Assembly (NCBI GenBank): GCA_027310665.1
Contig: DAIDAJ010000117.1
Span: 1-40,031, forward strand
DNA length: 40,031 nucleotides
Source of the DNA: Sideroxydans sp.
Lineage (GTDB): Bacteria; Pseudomonadota; Gammaproteobacteria; Burkholderiales; Gallionellaceae
Reading direction: 5' to 3'
Position numbers and translations under genes: made by a program. A model generated the notes under the pieces. That model had not been told where the DNA came from. It did no database searches and worked only from the letters and a program-made list of their open reading frames with translations. Below, piece after piece: positions 8,672-16,319 of the stretch (position 1 is the stretch's first letter; the number at the start of each line of letters is the position of its first letter).

Positions 8672-9343
8672 ATGAATATTTCACACATACTTGAACTTGC
8701 AAACGACTCCGGCGGCACGCTGTACCTGATGCTGCTGCTGTTGCTGATCGCGCTCACCGTGATCATCGAACGCACCCGCTATCTTTCCAACATGCAGCAT
8801 GGCGGCGAGCAAATGATCGCGATGCTGAAGGAAGGGGCGAACAAGGCGACGCTGGCCCTGCCGGAAAAGCTCGCGCAACTGCCGCATGCCAACCTGTTCA
8901 CCACCCTGCAGAACGAGCCGGTCAGCAATGCAGACCGCGCCACTCTCGACGGCCATCTGGAAGAGGCGATCATGCACGATGTGCCCACGCTCGACCGTTC
9001 GCTGTGGATGCTCGACACCGTGATCACGCTGGCGCCGCTGCTGGGTCTGTTCGGCACCATCGTCGGCATGTTCAACGCGTTCCATGCGCTGGGCGATGTC
9101 CAGAACGACGCCACGCAGGTGACGGGCGGTATCGCCGAGGCGCTGATCGCCACGGCATCCGGCCTGTTCATCGCGATGATCGGCCTGGTGTTCTTCAATG
9201 CACTGAATACCCGGGTGCGCATCATCTTGCACCAGCTGGAAACGATCAAGATCATGCTGCTGAACCGGCACGACCAATTCAGGACCCAGGCAGCACCGAC
9301 CCGCTGTGCGGTCGAAGTGATTCACACGCAGGCGAGGGCATGA
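8672..9343 (+). CDS. exbB: ExbB/TolQ/MotA-family proton-channel protein
   Basis: 223 aa inner-membrane protein of the TonB energising complex. TM1 is at residues about 13-31 (GTLYLMLLLLLIALTVIIER). A cytoplasmic stretch is followed by the diagnostic MotA/TolQ/ExbB segment TVITLAPLLGLFGTIVGMFNAF and a third helix, IAEALIATASGLFIAMIGLVFFN. I start it at ATG 8672 (MNISHILELANDSGG), where homologues usually begin just ahead of TM1, rather than at ATG 8633, which would add 13 residues; neither has a strong Shine-Dalgarno. It follows the receptor by 57 bp and abuts exbD (stop 9343, next ATG 9345). Confidence 0.92.
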   Translation: MNISHILELANDSGGTLYLMLLLLLIALTVIIERTRYLSNMQHGGEQMIAMLKEGANKATLALPEKLAQLPHANLFTTLQNEPVSNADRATLDGHLEEAIMHDVPTLDRSLWMLDTVITLAPLLGLFGTIVGMFNAFHALGDVQNDATQVTGGIAEALIATASGLFIAMIGLVFFNALNTRVRIILHQLETIKIMLLNRHDQFRTQAAPTRCAVEVIHTQARA

Positions 9344-9344
9344 G

Positions 9345-9743
9345 ATGAGGTATCTGGAAACACGCAAGGCCAGGATAGAGATCATTCCGATGATCGACAT
9401 CATGCTTTTCCTGCTGGTCTTTTTTGCGATGCTCACGTTGCGCATGATCCCGAGTTCCGGTCATGTGACCCGGCTGCCGACGAGCTCCACTGCCGTCGCG
9501 ATCCCGCATCCGAAGTTGCTGGTCGAGATCAATCCCGACGGATCGTTGCAGGTGGAAAACCGCACCCTGGCGCCCGCGCAATTGACCGAACTGCTGCACC
9601 AGCGCGACAGCAGCAAAACCGCGGTGACGATCGCCGGTAGCGATACCTCGTCGCTGCAGCAGGTCATGACGGTCATCGACGCGATCAAGGCTGGCGGAGC
9701 AACCGAAGTCGGCCTCGCCACCCGCACCACCGCGGGCAAATAA
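9345..9743 (+). CDS. exbD: ExbD/TolR-family biopolymer transport protein
   Basis: 132 aa. A short cytoplasmic N-terminus (RKARIEIIPMID) is followed by a single transmembrane helix (IMLFLLVFFAMLTLRMI) carrying the conserved protonatable Asp18, then a periplasmic domain with the family pattern LLVEINPDGSLQVENRTL and VTIAGSDTSSLQQVMTVID. With ExbB it forms the proton-motive-force motor that drives TonB. It begins 2 bp after the exbB stop, and tonB follows after 3 bp, so the three are translationally coupled. A second, separate exbD starts at 39880. Confidence 0.93.
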   Translation: MRYLETRKARIEIIPMIDIMLFLLVFFAMLTLRMIPSSGHVTRLPTSSTAVAIPHPKLLVEINPDGSLQVENRTLAPAQLTELLHQRDSSKTAVTIAGSDTSSLQQVMTVIDAIKAGGATEVGLATRTTAGK

Positions 9744-9746
9744 ATC

Positions 9747-10361
9747 GTGGCGAACAGTCGATATCAGTTTCAGGCCCTGGGGCTGGCAGCCGTGATCGAA
9801 TTCGGGCTGCTGGCGGGGGCGGCTTTCGCGCTGACCAGCACGTCCTCGATGAAGCCCGTGCTATCCGGCTCCGAGACCATCACGCTGGTGAGCCAAGACC
9901 AGCCGCCGCCTGTTCCGAAGCCGAAGCCGCAAGTGCAGCCGCAACCCAAGGCACAACCGAAACCGCAAGTGGTACCCGAAGAGCCGAAGCCGGAATTGCC
10001 GCAGGTCGCGGAAGCGCAGGCGAATGCATTTACGGAACCGACTCCGCCTCCGCCGGTCGCCGTGGCAGGCAATGCCGAACCCAGCGCGGAATATGCGGCG
10101 AAGGTCCGGGCCGCGGTGCAGGCGGCGCAATTCCTTCCTCCGGCAGCCTACAGCCTGCATTACACGGGACGGGTGAAGGTGGAATTCCACATGCGCGACA
10201 AGGTGCCGAGTGCGGTACGCTTGCTGGTTGGCAGCGGTATCGGCATGATAGACCGGGTCGCGTTGCAGTCTGTGCAAAACGCGAAGTATCCGGAGCCTCC
10301 GCCCGAGATTCAGGGCAGCGATCATGTCTACCAGGTCTGGGTCGAGTTCAGCCGCGAATAG
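9747..10361 (+). CDS. tonB: TonB-family energy transducer
   Basis: 204 aa with a GTG start 3 bp after exbD. It has an N-terminal membrane anchor (LGLAAVIEFGLLAGAAFAL, residues about 10-30), a periplasm-spanning proline-rich linker (PPPVPKPKPQVQPQPKAQPK, residues about 53-100, with alternating Pro-Lys then Pro-Glu), and a C-terminal TonB domain (YTGRVKVEFHMRDKVPSAVRL ending VYQVWVEFSRE). TonB carries the motor's energy across the periplasm to the receptor's TonB box. The domain is short but complete. Gene order receptor-exbB-exbD-tonB argues for a dedicated set. Confidence 0.9.
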   Translation: MANSRYQFQALGLAAVIEFGLLAGAAFALTSTSSMKPVLSGSETITLVSQDQPPPVPKPKPQVQPQPKAQPKPQVVPEEPKPELPQVAEAQANAFTEPTPPPPVAVAGNAEPSAEYAAKVRAAVQAAQFLPPAAYSLHYTGRVKVEFHMRDKVPSAVRLLVGSGIGMIDRVALQSVQNAKYPEPPPEIQGSDHVYQVWVEFSRE

Positions 10362-10397
10362 CAGGCTACCGGCAATCTAAATTCAGTGGAAGGTTCC

Positions 10398-11819
10398 ATG
10401 TTCAGCTTATCCGGCATTTCATTCTGCCGTCCGCTCTCCATGATTGCGGCAGCGGGTCTGCTGTCCGCTTGCGCGGCGACCGACAGGCAGATGCCGACCC
10501 CCATACGCACAGCCTATGTCGTGATGGGAGAGAGCGGTGTGTCGGTTGCACGGCTGCTGACGACGGATGCGCAATGTCCGGCCATTCGCTTCGATGATCG
10601 CGAAGCGAGGATGGACCTGCGCGGAGCGCCGGGATCGGTGCCATTGCGCCCCACGATATCGGCGCCAGCCGATTCGAAGGCGTCGGATTTCCCGATCCGC
10701 GTTTGCGAGAAATCGATTCCGCCCGGCACCTGGAAGGCGAACATCGGTGATATTGCATTGCCGCTCCCCGCCGCGGAAATCAAACGGATCGTCGTGATCG
10801 GTGACACGGGTTGCCGCCTGAAGAAAAGCGAAGCCGCCTATCAGGCCTGCAACGATGCGAAACAATATCCATTCGCAAAAGTGGCGGCGGCGGCCGCAAA
10901 CTGGAAGCCCGACCTGGTGATCCATGTGGGCGATTTCGAATACCGGGAAAATGAATGTCCTGCCGGCAACCCGGAATGCGCGGGCAGCCCGTGGGGTTAC
11001 GGCTGGGACACATGGCAAGCCGATTTCTTCGATCCCGCAGCAACGTTGCTGAAAGCGGCACCCTGGGTGATGGTCCGCGGTAATCACGAATCCTGCGTGC
11101 GCGCCGGACAGGGCTGGTGGCGCATGATCGATCCGCGCCCCTTGCTGCCGGGGCGCGATTGCAACGATGCAGCCAATGATGGGACGGGCGACTACAGCGA
11201 TCCTTATGCGGTTCCGCTCGGCGACGATGCGCAGTTGATCGTGCTGGATACTTCAAATACTTCTTCGGGCGTGATCCCCGAAGGAGATGTTCGCCAGGTC
11301 AAATATCGCGACATGTATGGCAAGCTTGAGACGCTGTCGCAGCGAGCGTCCTATAACATTGTGGCGAACCATCATCCGATACCCGGCTTCTTCGCCAGCC
11401 AGGACAAGCAGGGCAAGGTGACCGTGTGGCCCGGCAACCAGGGTGTGCAGTCCGTGTTTGGCGCCATCAACCCGTTGATCATGCCACCGCGCATCAATGC
11501 CCTGCTTTCTGGCCATGTCCACCTGTGGCAGGAAGTCAGCTTCTCCAGTCCCCACCCGACGCAATTCATCGCGGGATTTTCGGGAACCATGGAAGACGTG
11601 GTGCCGCTGCCAGTCGAGCTTCCGCGCGGCGCCACACCGGCATCGGGAGCCGTGGTTGAACACCACAGTTCATGGGCGGGCGGTTTCGGCTTCATGACGA
11701 TGGAGCGCACAGGCACCAACCAGTGGGAGGTCAAGGTGTGGGATACCGCCGGACATCAAGTCAATTCCTGCAGCATGAATGGCAGCCATTCAGCCTGTGA
11801 ACAGGTGCAGGTCAAATAG
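10398..11819 (+). CDS. Metallophosphoesterase lipoprotein
   Basis: 473 aa from ATG 10398, which has GGAAGG just upstream; a GTG at 10386 would add four residues. A signal sequence ends in a lipobox, LLSAC, with lipidated Cys25. Calcineurin-like phosphoesterase motifs appear in order: VVIGDTGCR (GDxG, lacking the usual DxH), VIHVGDFEYREN (GD), MVRGNHESC (GNHE), NIVANHHPIPG (H) and LLSGHVHLW (GHxH). The pattern resembles purple-acid-phosphatase-like enzymes. Many cysteines (NECPAGNPEC, GRDCND, CSMNGSHSAC) suggest disulfides, consistent with an extracytoplasmic location. It lies 36 bp after tonB. Hydrolysis of a phosphoester at the envelope, perhaps to release the receptor's cargo, is inference. 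Confidence 0.88.
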   Translation: MFSLSGISFCRPLSMIAAAGLLSACAATDRQMPTPIRTAYVVMGESGVSVARLLTTDAQCPAIRFDDREARMDLRGAPGSVPLRPTISAPADSKASDFPIRVCEKSIPPGTWKANIGDIALPLPAAEIKRIVVIGDTGCRLKKSEAAYQACNDAKQYPFAKVAAAAANWKPDLVIHVGDFEYRENECPAGNPECAGSPWGYGWDTWQADFFDPAATLLKAAPWVMVRGNHESCVRAGQGWWRMIDPRPLLPGRDCNDAANDGTGDYSDPYAVPLGDDAQLIVLDTSNTSSGVIPEGDVRQVKYRDMYGKLETLSQRASYNIVANHHPIPGFFASQDKQGKVTVWPGNQGVQSVFGAINPLIMPPRINALLSGHVHLWQEVSFSSPHPTQFIAGFSGTMEDVVPLPVELPRGATPASGAVVEHHSSWAGGFGFMTMERTGTNQWEVKVWDTAGHQVNSCSMNGSHSACEQVQVK

Positions 11820-11834
11820 CAATCCGATCTTCTG

Positions 11835-12911
11835 ATGATGAATTCTTTTTTGGGAAACATGACGCATATCAAAACACTGATTCGAGCAATTTTCTTTGTT
11901 TGCCTGTTGGGCAGTTTTTCAGCCCAGTCGGCTCAACCCGCTGCAACCATCAAATTCAAACTGGTCAATCGCTACCATGTTGGCGGCGATGAAAAATGGG
12001 ATCTGCTCGCTTTCGATGCACAGCGTCATCGCCTGTTTATCAGCAGGTTCACTCATGTTCAGGTTGTTGATATGGACTCAGGAAAAGTAATTGGAGAAAT
12101 TCCCGGTACGGACGGCGTGCATGGCATCGCACTCGCGGATGATTTGAATACCGGGTTTACCAGTAACGGCAAAAGCAACTCAGTCACGGCATTCGATCTG
12201 ACCACGCTGAAGGTTATTGCAACCATCAATATTTCCGGTTTGAATCCGGATGTGATTCTGTACGAACCGAAATCAAAACATATTTTCACTTTCAATGGCC
12301 GCTCGGCCAACGCCACAGTAATTGATGCGCTATCGCTCAAGGTAATCGATACGATTGCTTTGCCCGGGAAGCCGGAACTGGCAGTCAGCGACAATACGGG
12401 CAAGGTATTTGTGAATATCGAAGATAAAAATGAAATCGCTGTTATTGATAGTGGCTCCAACAAGGTTCTCGGGAGTTACACTTTGGGCAATGGAGTCGAG
12501 CCTACCGGGTTGGCAATCGATCTCCAGCATGACCGGCTGTTCTCGGTTTGCGCCAACAGAAAAATGGTCATACTGGATTCTGTAACCGGAAAAATTATTT
12601 CCGAAGTCGCCATTGGCGAAGATCCCGACTCGGCGGCATTTGACCAAGACTTGGGAATCGCTTTCAGCTCGAACGGAGACGGAACATTGACCGCAGTCAA
12701 AGAAGATGATCCGGACCATTTTTCCGTAATGAACAATATCAAGACGCAAAAGGGGGCGCGGACTATGGCTTATGATGCGATCAACCATCGTGCCTATCTT
12801 GTGACGGCTTCATTTGGCAAGACTCCGCCAGCATCGGCAGAGCAGCCGAAACCGAGGCCGGCAATCATTCCGGACAGTTTCGTTGTGCTGGTCATTTCAT
12901 CGTATCCTTGA
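11835..12911 (+). CDS. YncE-like periplasmic beta-propeller (YVTN repeat) protein
   Basis: 358 aa. The signal peptide is LIRAIFFVCLLGSFSAQSA. Repeated blades follow, with the YncE/YVTN pattern: HVQVVDMDSGKVIGEIPGTDG, NSVTAFDLTTLKVIATI, NATVIDALSLKVIDTIALPG, EIAVIDSGSNKVLGSYTLGNG and KMVILDSVTGKIISEVAIGED, about six to seven blades. ATG 11835 gives the longest product; ATG 11859 (after TGGGAAAC) is also plausible and gives a cleaner signal peptide. In E. coli yncE neighbours the TonB receptor gene yncD and is iron-regulated, so its presence behind a receptor here is meaningful. It is somewhat less GC-rich than the genes before it. Function is not established. Confidence 0.88.
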   Translation: MMNSFLGNMTHIKTLIRAIFFVCLLGSFSAQSAQPAATIKFKLVNRYHVGGDEKWDLLAFDAQRHRLFISRFTHVQVVDMDSGKVIGEIPGTDGVHGIALADDLNTGFTSNGKSNSVTAFDLTTLKVIATINISGLNPDVILYEPKSKHIFTFNGRSANATVIDALSLKVIDTIALPGKPELAVSDNTGKVFVNIEDKNEIAVIDSGSNKVLGSYTLGNGVEPTGLAIDLQHDRLFSVCANRKMVILDSVTGKIISEVAIGEDPDSAAFDQDLGIAFSSNGDGTLTAVKEDDPDHFSVMNNIKTQKGARTMAYDAINHRAYLVTASFGKTPPASAEQPKPRPAIIPDSFVVLVISSYP

Positions 12912-12945
12912 TGTATCGAGAATCAATTAATTGTGCTGAATCCCC

Positions 12946-13698
12946 ATGAACAATTCCGCTGAACACACCTTGAGCAAGGTTCCGGAAGTTACCTTGATTT
13001 TCTGGATGATAAAGATCGCAGCCACCACACTGGGCGAGACCGGCGGCGATGCAGTATCCATGTCGATGAACCTGGGCTACCTTATCGGGACCGCAATCTT
13101 TGGGGCGGTGTTTCTCATCGCTGTTCTCGCCCAGATCATGGCGAAAAGCTTTCACCCGTTTCTGTACTGGGCAACCATCATCGCGACGACAACCGTCGGG
13201 ACGACCCTGGCCGATTTCGCAGACCGTTCGCTGGGTATCGGCTATGCAGGAGGATCGACTTTGCTGTTTGCCCTTTTGATGGGCTCACTGGTCGTTTGGC
13301 ACAGATCGCAGGGTTCTGTTTCGATTGCGACGGTGAGCACCCCGAAAGTTGAGATGTTCTATTGGATAACAATCATGTTTTCTCAGACCCTGGGCACCGC
13401 ACTGGGAGACTGGACGGCCGACACCGCAGGATTGGGATACGGCGGCGGGGCGCTGATCTTCAGCACCCTGCTGGGATTGGTGGCCGCAGCCTACTACTGG
13501 ACAAGTATCTCCCGGACTGTGCTGTTCTGGGCTGCCTTCATTCTTACCCGGCCGCTGGGGGCTGTCGTGGGCGATTTTCTCGACAAACCGATGAATGCGG
13601 GCGGCCTTGCACTGAATCGGTATTCAGCCTCGGCAGTGCTCATGGCGATAATGATCACCTGCATCCTGCTTTTCCGGCAGCGTGCCGGAAAGGCTTGA
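12946..13698 (+). CDS. COG4705-like integral membrane protein with four internal repeats
   Basis: 250 aa, about eight hydrophobic segments and no enzymatic domain. Four copies of a related motif are visible: LGETGGD (29-35), VGTTLAD (84-90), LGTALGD (149-155) and LGAVVGD (204-210). Each follows a hydrophobic helix and three are followed by a glycine-rich GLGYGGG-like turn. Acidic motifs repeated in pseudo-symmetrical helices are typical of cation transporters such as UPF0016 (ExGD). I believe this is the uncharacterised COG4705 membrane-protein family, in which no substrate is known to me. It starts 35 bp after the YncE-like gene and probably ends the receptor operon. Confidence 0.82.
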   Translation: MNNSAEHTLSKVPEVTLIFWMIKIAATTLGETGGDAVSMSMNLGYLIGTAIFGAVFLIAVLAQIMAKSFHPFLYWATIIATTTVGTTLADFADRSLGIGYAGGSTLLFALLMGSLVVWHRSQGSVSIATVSTPKVEMFYWITIMFSQTLGTALGDWTADTAGLGYGGGALIFSTLLGLVAAAYYWTSISRTVLFWAAFILTRPLGAVVGDFLDKPMNAGGLALNRYSASAVLMAIMITCILLFRQRAGKA

Positions 13699-13719
13699 GG
13701 GATAACTTGGTAAATTCTT

Positions 13720-13778
13720 ACCCTCATCCCAGCCCTCACCCGGAAGGAGAGAAGGAAGCAGACTTAATCGGCGCATCC
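13720..13778. repeat. Repeat-derived fragments upstream of the RND operon
   Basis: Two fragments abut. CCCTCATCCCAGCCCTCACC with AAGGAGAGAAGGA (about 13721-13756) resembles a short dispersed repeat of pyrimidine then purine runs. GACTTAATCGGCG (13761-13773) is identical to an outer arm of REP copy 1 (6212-6224) but lacks the core. They lie between the COG4705-like gene and the PmrA-type box at 13790. Confidence 0.5.
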
Positions 13779-13789
13779 CTGGAAGTGTC

Positions 13790-13806
13790 CTTAAGTTTCT
13801 CTTAAG
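13790..13806 (+). promoter_or_regulatory. Exact PmrA-type operator (CTTAAG-N5-CTTAAG) ahead of the RND operon
   Basis: CTTAAGTTTCTCTTAAG is a perfect direct repeat of CTTAAG with a 5-bp spacer, the published PmrA/BasR binding-box form. It lies 99 bp upstream of the first RND-operon gene; a possible -10 (CATATC or TATCTT, 13816-13823) follows about 10 bp later, as expected for an activator site replacing the -35. The likely binder is the regulator encoded at 19777 or 4059. Direct observation: the repeat. Inference: the binder. Confidence 0.65.
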
Positions 13807-13905
13807 TCTGCAAAACATATCTTGTAGCCTCTGAATATGCTCGGCTTATGAAGCGGAGCGGCGGGTTAAGATGAGCAAGTATTCCCGACATGGGTTCGCA
13901 AGAAA

Positions 13906-15297
13906 ATGGCGAAAAATTTCCAAATGAAGCTGCAGACATTGTTCTCGTTCGTGCTTGGCATGGGCATGGGCATGGCAGGCTGTGCTTCATACCATCCATT
14001 GCCGTTGGACGACAAGGTCACGTTGGAGGCGTCTGCATCGCACCTTACGGTCGACGCAAAATCCTTGCCGTTTCATGTCTTGTCCACTCACAAGTTCGAT
14101 CCGTCGGATGGATGGGACATGACCGAGGTGGCCATGCTGGCTGTGGCCAATAACCCCAATCTGAAACTTGCGAGAGACGATGCAAAGATCGGTCATGCGC
14201 AAGCAGTTGCTGCAGGACTATTGCCGGACCCCCAAGTCAATCTCTCCAGAGATATTCCGGTCCAATCCGCACCAGGCGTTTTCAAGGCATTTGGCGCCGG
14301 CGTAGGGTACGACCTTGGAAGTTTGGTGACTCATGCTGCAAGTTCGTCTGCAGGGCGATTTGAAAGTCAAAAAACCGATCTCAATCTGCTGTGGCAGGAG
14401 TGGCAGGTGGTGGCGCAGGCGCGCCTTTTGTTTTCCCGTGCAGTTGCACAGGAAAACCTGTTGCTTTGGCTGGCCGATAACCAGAATTTGCTGGCCAGCC
14501 GGTACGCGAACGCAAAATCGGCTTTGAATGACGGAAACCTTACCAGCGATGCATTAAATTCAACGCTATCGGCCTGGCAAGACATCTCCAGACAAGCCAA
14601 CGAGCTGGAGCGGCAGCAGTTGCAGACCCGCAATGACCTGGATGCGTTGCTTGGGCTTGCGCCCGGAATGGACCTTAAGCTCGTAGATGACGAAGCGCTG
14701 GGCATACCGGATGAGCATGAAGTCGATCAGGCATTGACAGAATTGACCGAACGCCGTCCCGATCTGCTGGCGCTGAAGGCAGGCTATGCCGCAGAAGACG
14801 CTCGTTACCGGCAGGCCATTCTGGCTCAATTCCCGCCATTCAACCTGGCCATCAACCGTACGCGCGACAACACAGGTGTAAACATGCAAGGATTTGCATT
14901 GTCTTTTGCACTGCCCATTTTGAACGGCAATCGCGGCAACATCAGAATCGAGGAGGCAACCCGCCAACGATTGCGCGATGAGTATCAGATAAGACTCAAT
15001 TCGGCTTATGCGGAAGTAAAACGGCTGGTAGTGGATAGCGGTCTGCTTGCGTCGCAATTGCAGATGTCCGAAGCCGGATTGCTCACGTTCGATGAAACCG
15101 CAACCAATGCTGCACAAGCCCTGGCCCAAGGTGATCTGGATGGAAGCGGCTACGCAATTTTCCAGTCCTCTCGTATCGCCAAGCATGTCGAGGTCACCAA
15201 TCTGCGGCAGGCGTTGCTGGAGAATCGCATAGCCCTGCTTACATTGCTGGGCGGAAATTTTGATACCCGGAGTGGAATTGAAGAGAGGCATCCATGA
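13906..15297 (+). CDS. TolC/OprM-like outer-membrane efflux lipoprotein
   Basis: 463 aa. The signal sequence ends in lipobox MAGC, with lipidated Cys26. The mature protein has two outer-membrane-efflux-protein repeats: residues about 60-250 (AVANNPNLKLARDDAKIGHAQAVAAGLLPDP, a classic OEP opening) and about 265-450 (ALTELTERRPDLLALKAGYAAEDARYRQA and FALSFALPILNGNRGNI). It supplies the outer-membrane exit duct of the pump. ATG 13906 is preceded only by AAGAAA; ATG 13924 is an alternative. It overlaps the adaptor gene by 4 bp (ATGA). Confidence 0.92.
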   Translation: MAKNFQMKLQTLFSFVLGMGMGMAGCASYHPLPLDDKVTLEASASHLTVDAKSLPFHVLSTHKFDPSDGWDMTEVAMLAVANNPNLKLARDDAKIGHAQAVAAGLLPDPQVNLSRDIPVQSAPGVFKAFGAGVGYDLGSLVTHAASSSAGRFESQKTDLNLLWQEWQVVAQARLLFSRAVAQENLLLWLADNQNLLASRYANAKSALNDGNLTSDALNSTLSAWQDISRQANELERQQLQTRNDLDALLGLAPGMDLKLVDDEALGIPDEHEVDQALTELTERRPDLLALKAGYAAEDARYRQAILAQFPPFNLAINRTRDNTGVNMQGFALSFALPILNGNRGNIRIEEATRQRLRDEYQIRLNSAYAEVKRLVVDSGLLASQLQMSEAGLLTFDETATNAAQALAQGDLDGSGYAIFQSSRIAKHVEVTNLRQALLENRIALLTLLGGNFDTRSGIEERHP

Positions 15298-16319
15298 ACA
15301 TGAGAATTCTCACCGCATGGCTGTTGCTGAGCCTGTGCAACGCAGTGCTGGCAGGAGAACAAGATGGCGTAAGCGCCCTGGTGCAAACCACCGCACCGCG
15401 CCAGATGAGTCTATATAGCAGGGTCTCGGGCTATGGCACGGTTGTGCCGGAACTTGGCGCCACGATGAATCTCAATTTCCCCAAGGCGGGCAGAGTGACG
15501 CGGCTATTCGTCAGCCCGGGTCAGCAGGTCAATCGGGGCGCCGATCTTCTTGAAATTGCCACCGATCCTGCGGGTACCCTGGCATACAGCCAGGCCGAAA
15601 ACGCGGCCGTTTATGCACGGGGTGAACTGGACCGCATAAAGTCCTTGTTTGAGCGGCAGCTGGCTACGCGATCCCAAGTGGAATCGGCACACAAGGCGCT
15701 CAAGGATGCCGAAGAGGCGCTGGCTGCGCAAAGCGCGTTGGGCCAGGGGGCAAGACAGGACAAGTTGAAATCTCCATTCAATGGAACGGTGATATCGGTA
15801 GCATTGGCTCCGGGCGACCGGTTCGCGGCTGGCGCCAACCTGGTGCAATTGGTACATACGGATTTTCTGCGGGTGCGGCTGGGTATCGAGCCGGAAGAGA
15901 GCCGTCAAATTTCCCGCGGGATGAAGGTTCGTCTCACGTCGGTTTTCAGCCCGCAAGATATGGTGCAGGGCGAGGTGATGCAAGTGGCCGGACAAATCGA
16001 TCCGCAGACACAATTGGTTGACATCACAGTGCGCTTCAAAGGAAATAAGCTGTTGCCCGGCACCAAGGTCAAGGGCGACATCGCGACCATCGGGCATGAG
16101 GCGCAGGTCGTACCCAGACAGGCAGTCTTGCGTGATGCCGGCGGTGCGTATGTATTCCAGGTGGTCAACGGCAGAGCGCACCGGTCCGACGTAAAAACCG
16201 GCCTGGAAGACAGCGGCTGGATTGAAGTGCAAAACTCCCTTGTGCCGAATACGCCGGTGGTGACGCTCGGCAATTACGAGCTGCAGGACAACATGGCGGT
16301 TAGGGAGTCCACTCCTTGA
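15294..16319 (+). CDS. RND efflux periplasmic adaptor (HlyD/CusB-like)
   Basis: 341 aa. The signal peptide is ILTAWLLLSLCNAVLAG. Domains in order: a barrel-sandwich first half (GRVTRLFVSPGQQVNRGADLL), an unusually short alpha-hairpin (about residues 95-150, GELDRIKSLFERQLATRSQV), the lipoyl second half (KSPFNGTVISVALAPGDRFAAG), a beta-barrel (LRVRLGIEPEESRQISRGM, VDITVRFKGNKLLPGTKVKG) and a membrane-proximal domain (VPRQAVLRDAGGAYVFQVVNG). It links permease and outer-membrane duct. Its TGA overlaps the TTG start of the permease by 4 bp, so translation is coupled. It lacks an obvious His-rich metal-binding N-terminus. Confidence 0.92.
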   Translation: MNMRILTAWLLLSLCNAVLAGEQDGVSALVQTTAPRQMSLYSRVSGYGTVVPELGATMNLNFPKAGRVTRLFVSPGQQVNRGADLLEIATDPAGTLAYSQAENAAVYARGELDRIKSLFERQLATRSQVESAHKALKDAEEALAAQSALGQGARQDKLKSPFNGTVISVALAPGDRFAAGANLVQLVHTDFLRVRLGIEPEESRQISRGMKVRLTSVFSPQDMVQGEVMQVAGQIDPQTQLVDITVRFKGNKLLPGTKVKGDIATIGHEAQVVPRQAVLRDAGGAYVFQVVNGRAHRSDVKTGLEDSGWIEVQNSLVPNTPVVTLGNYELQDNMAVRESTP

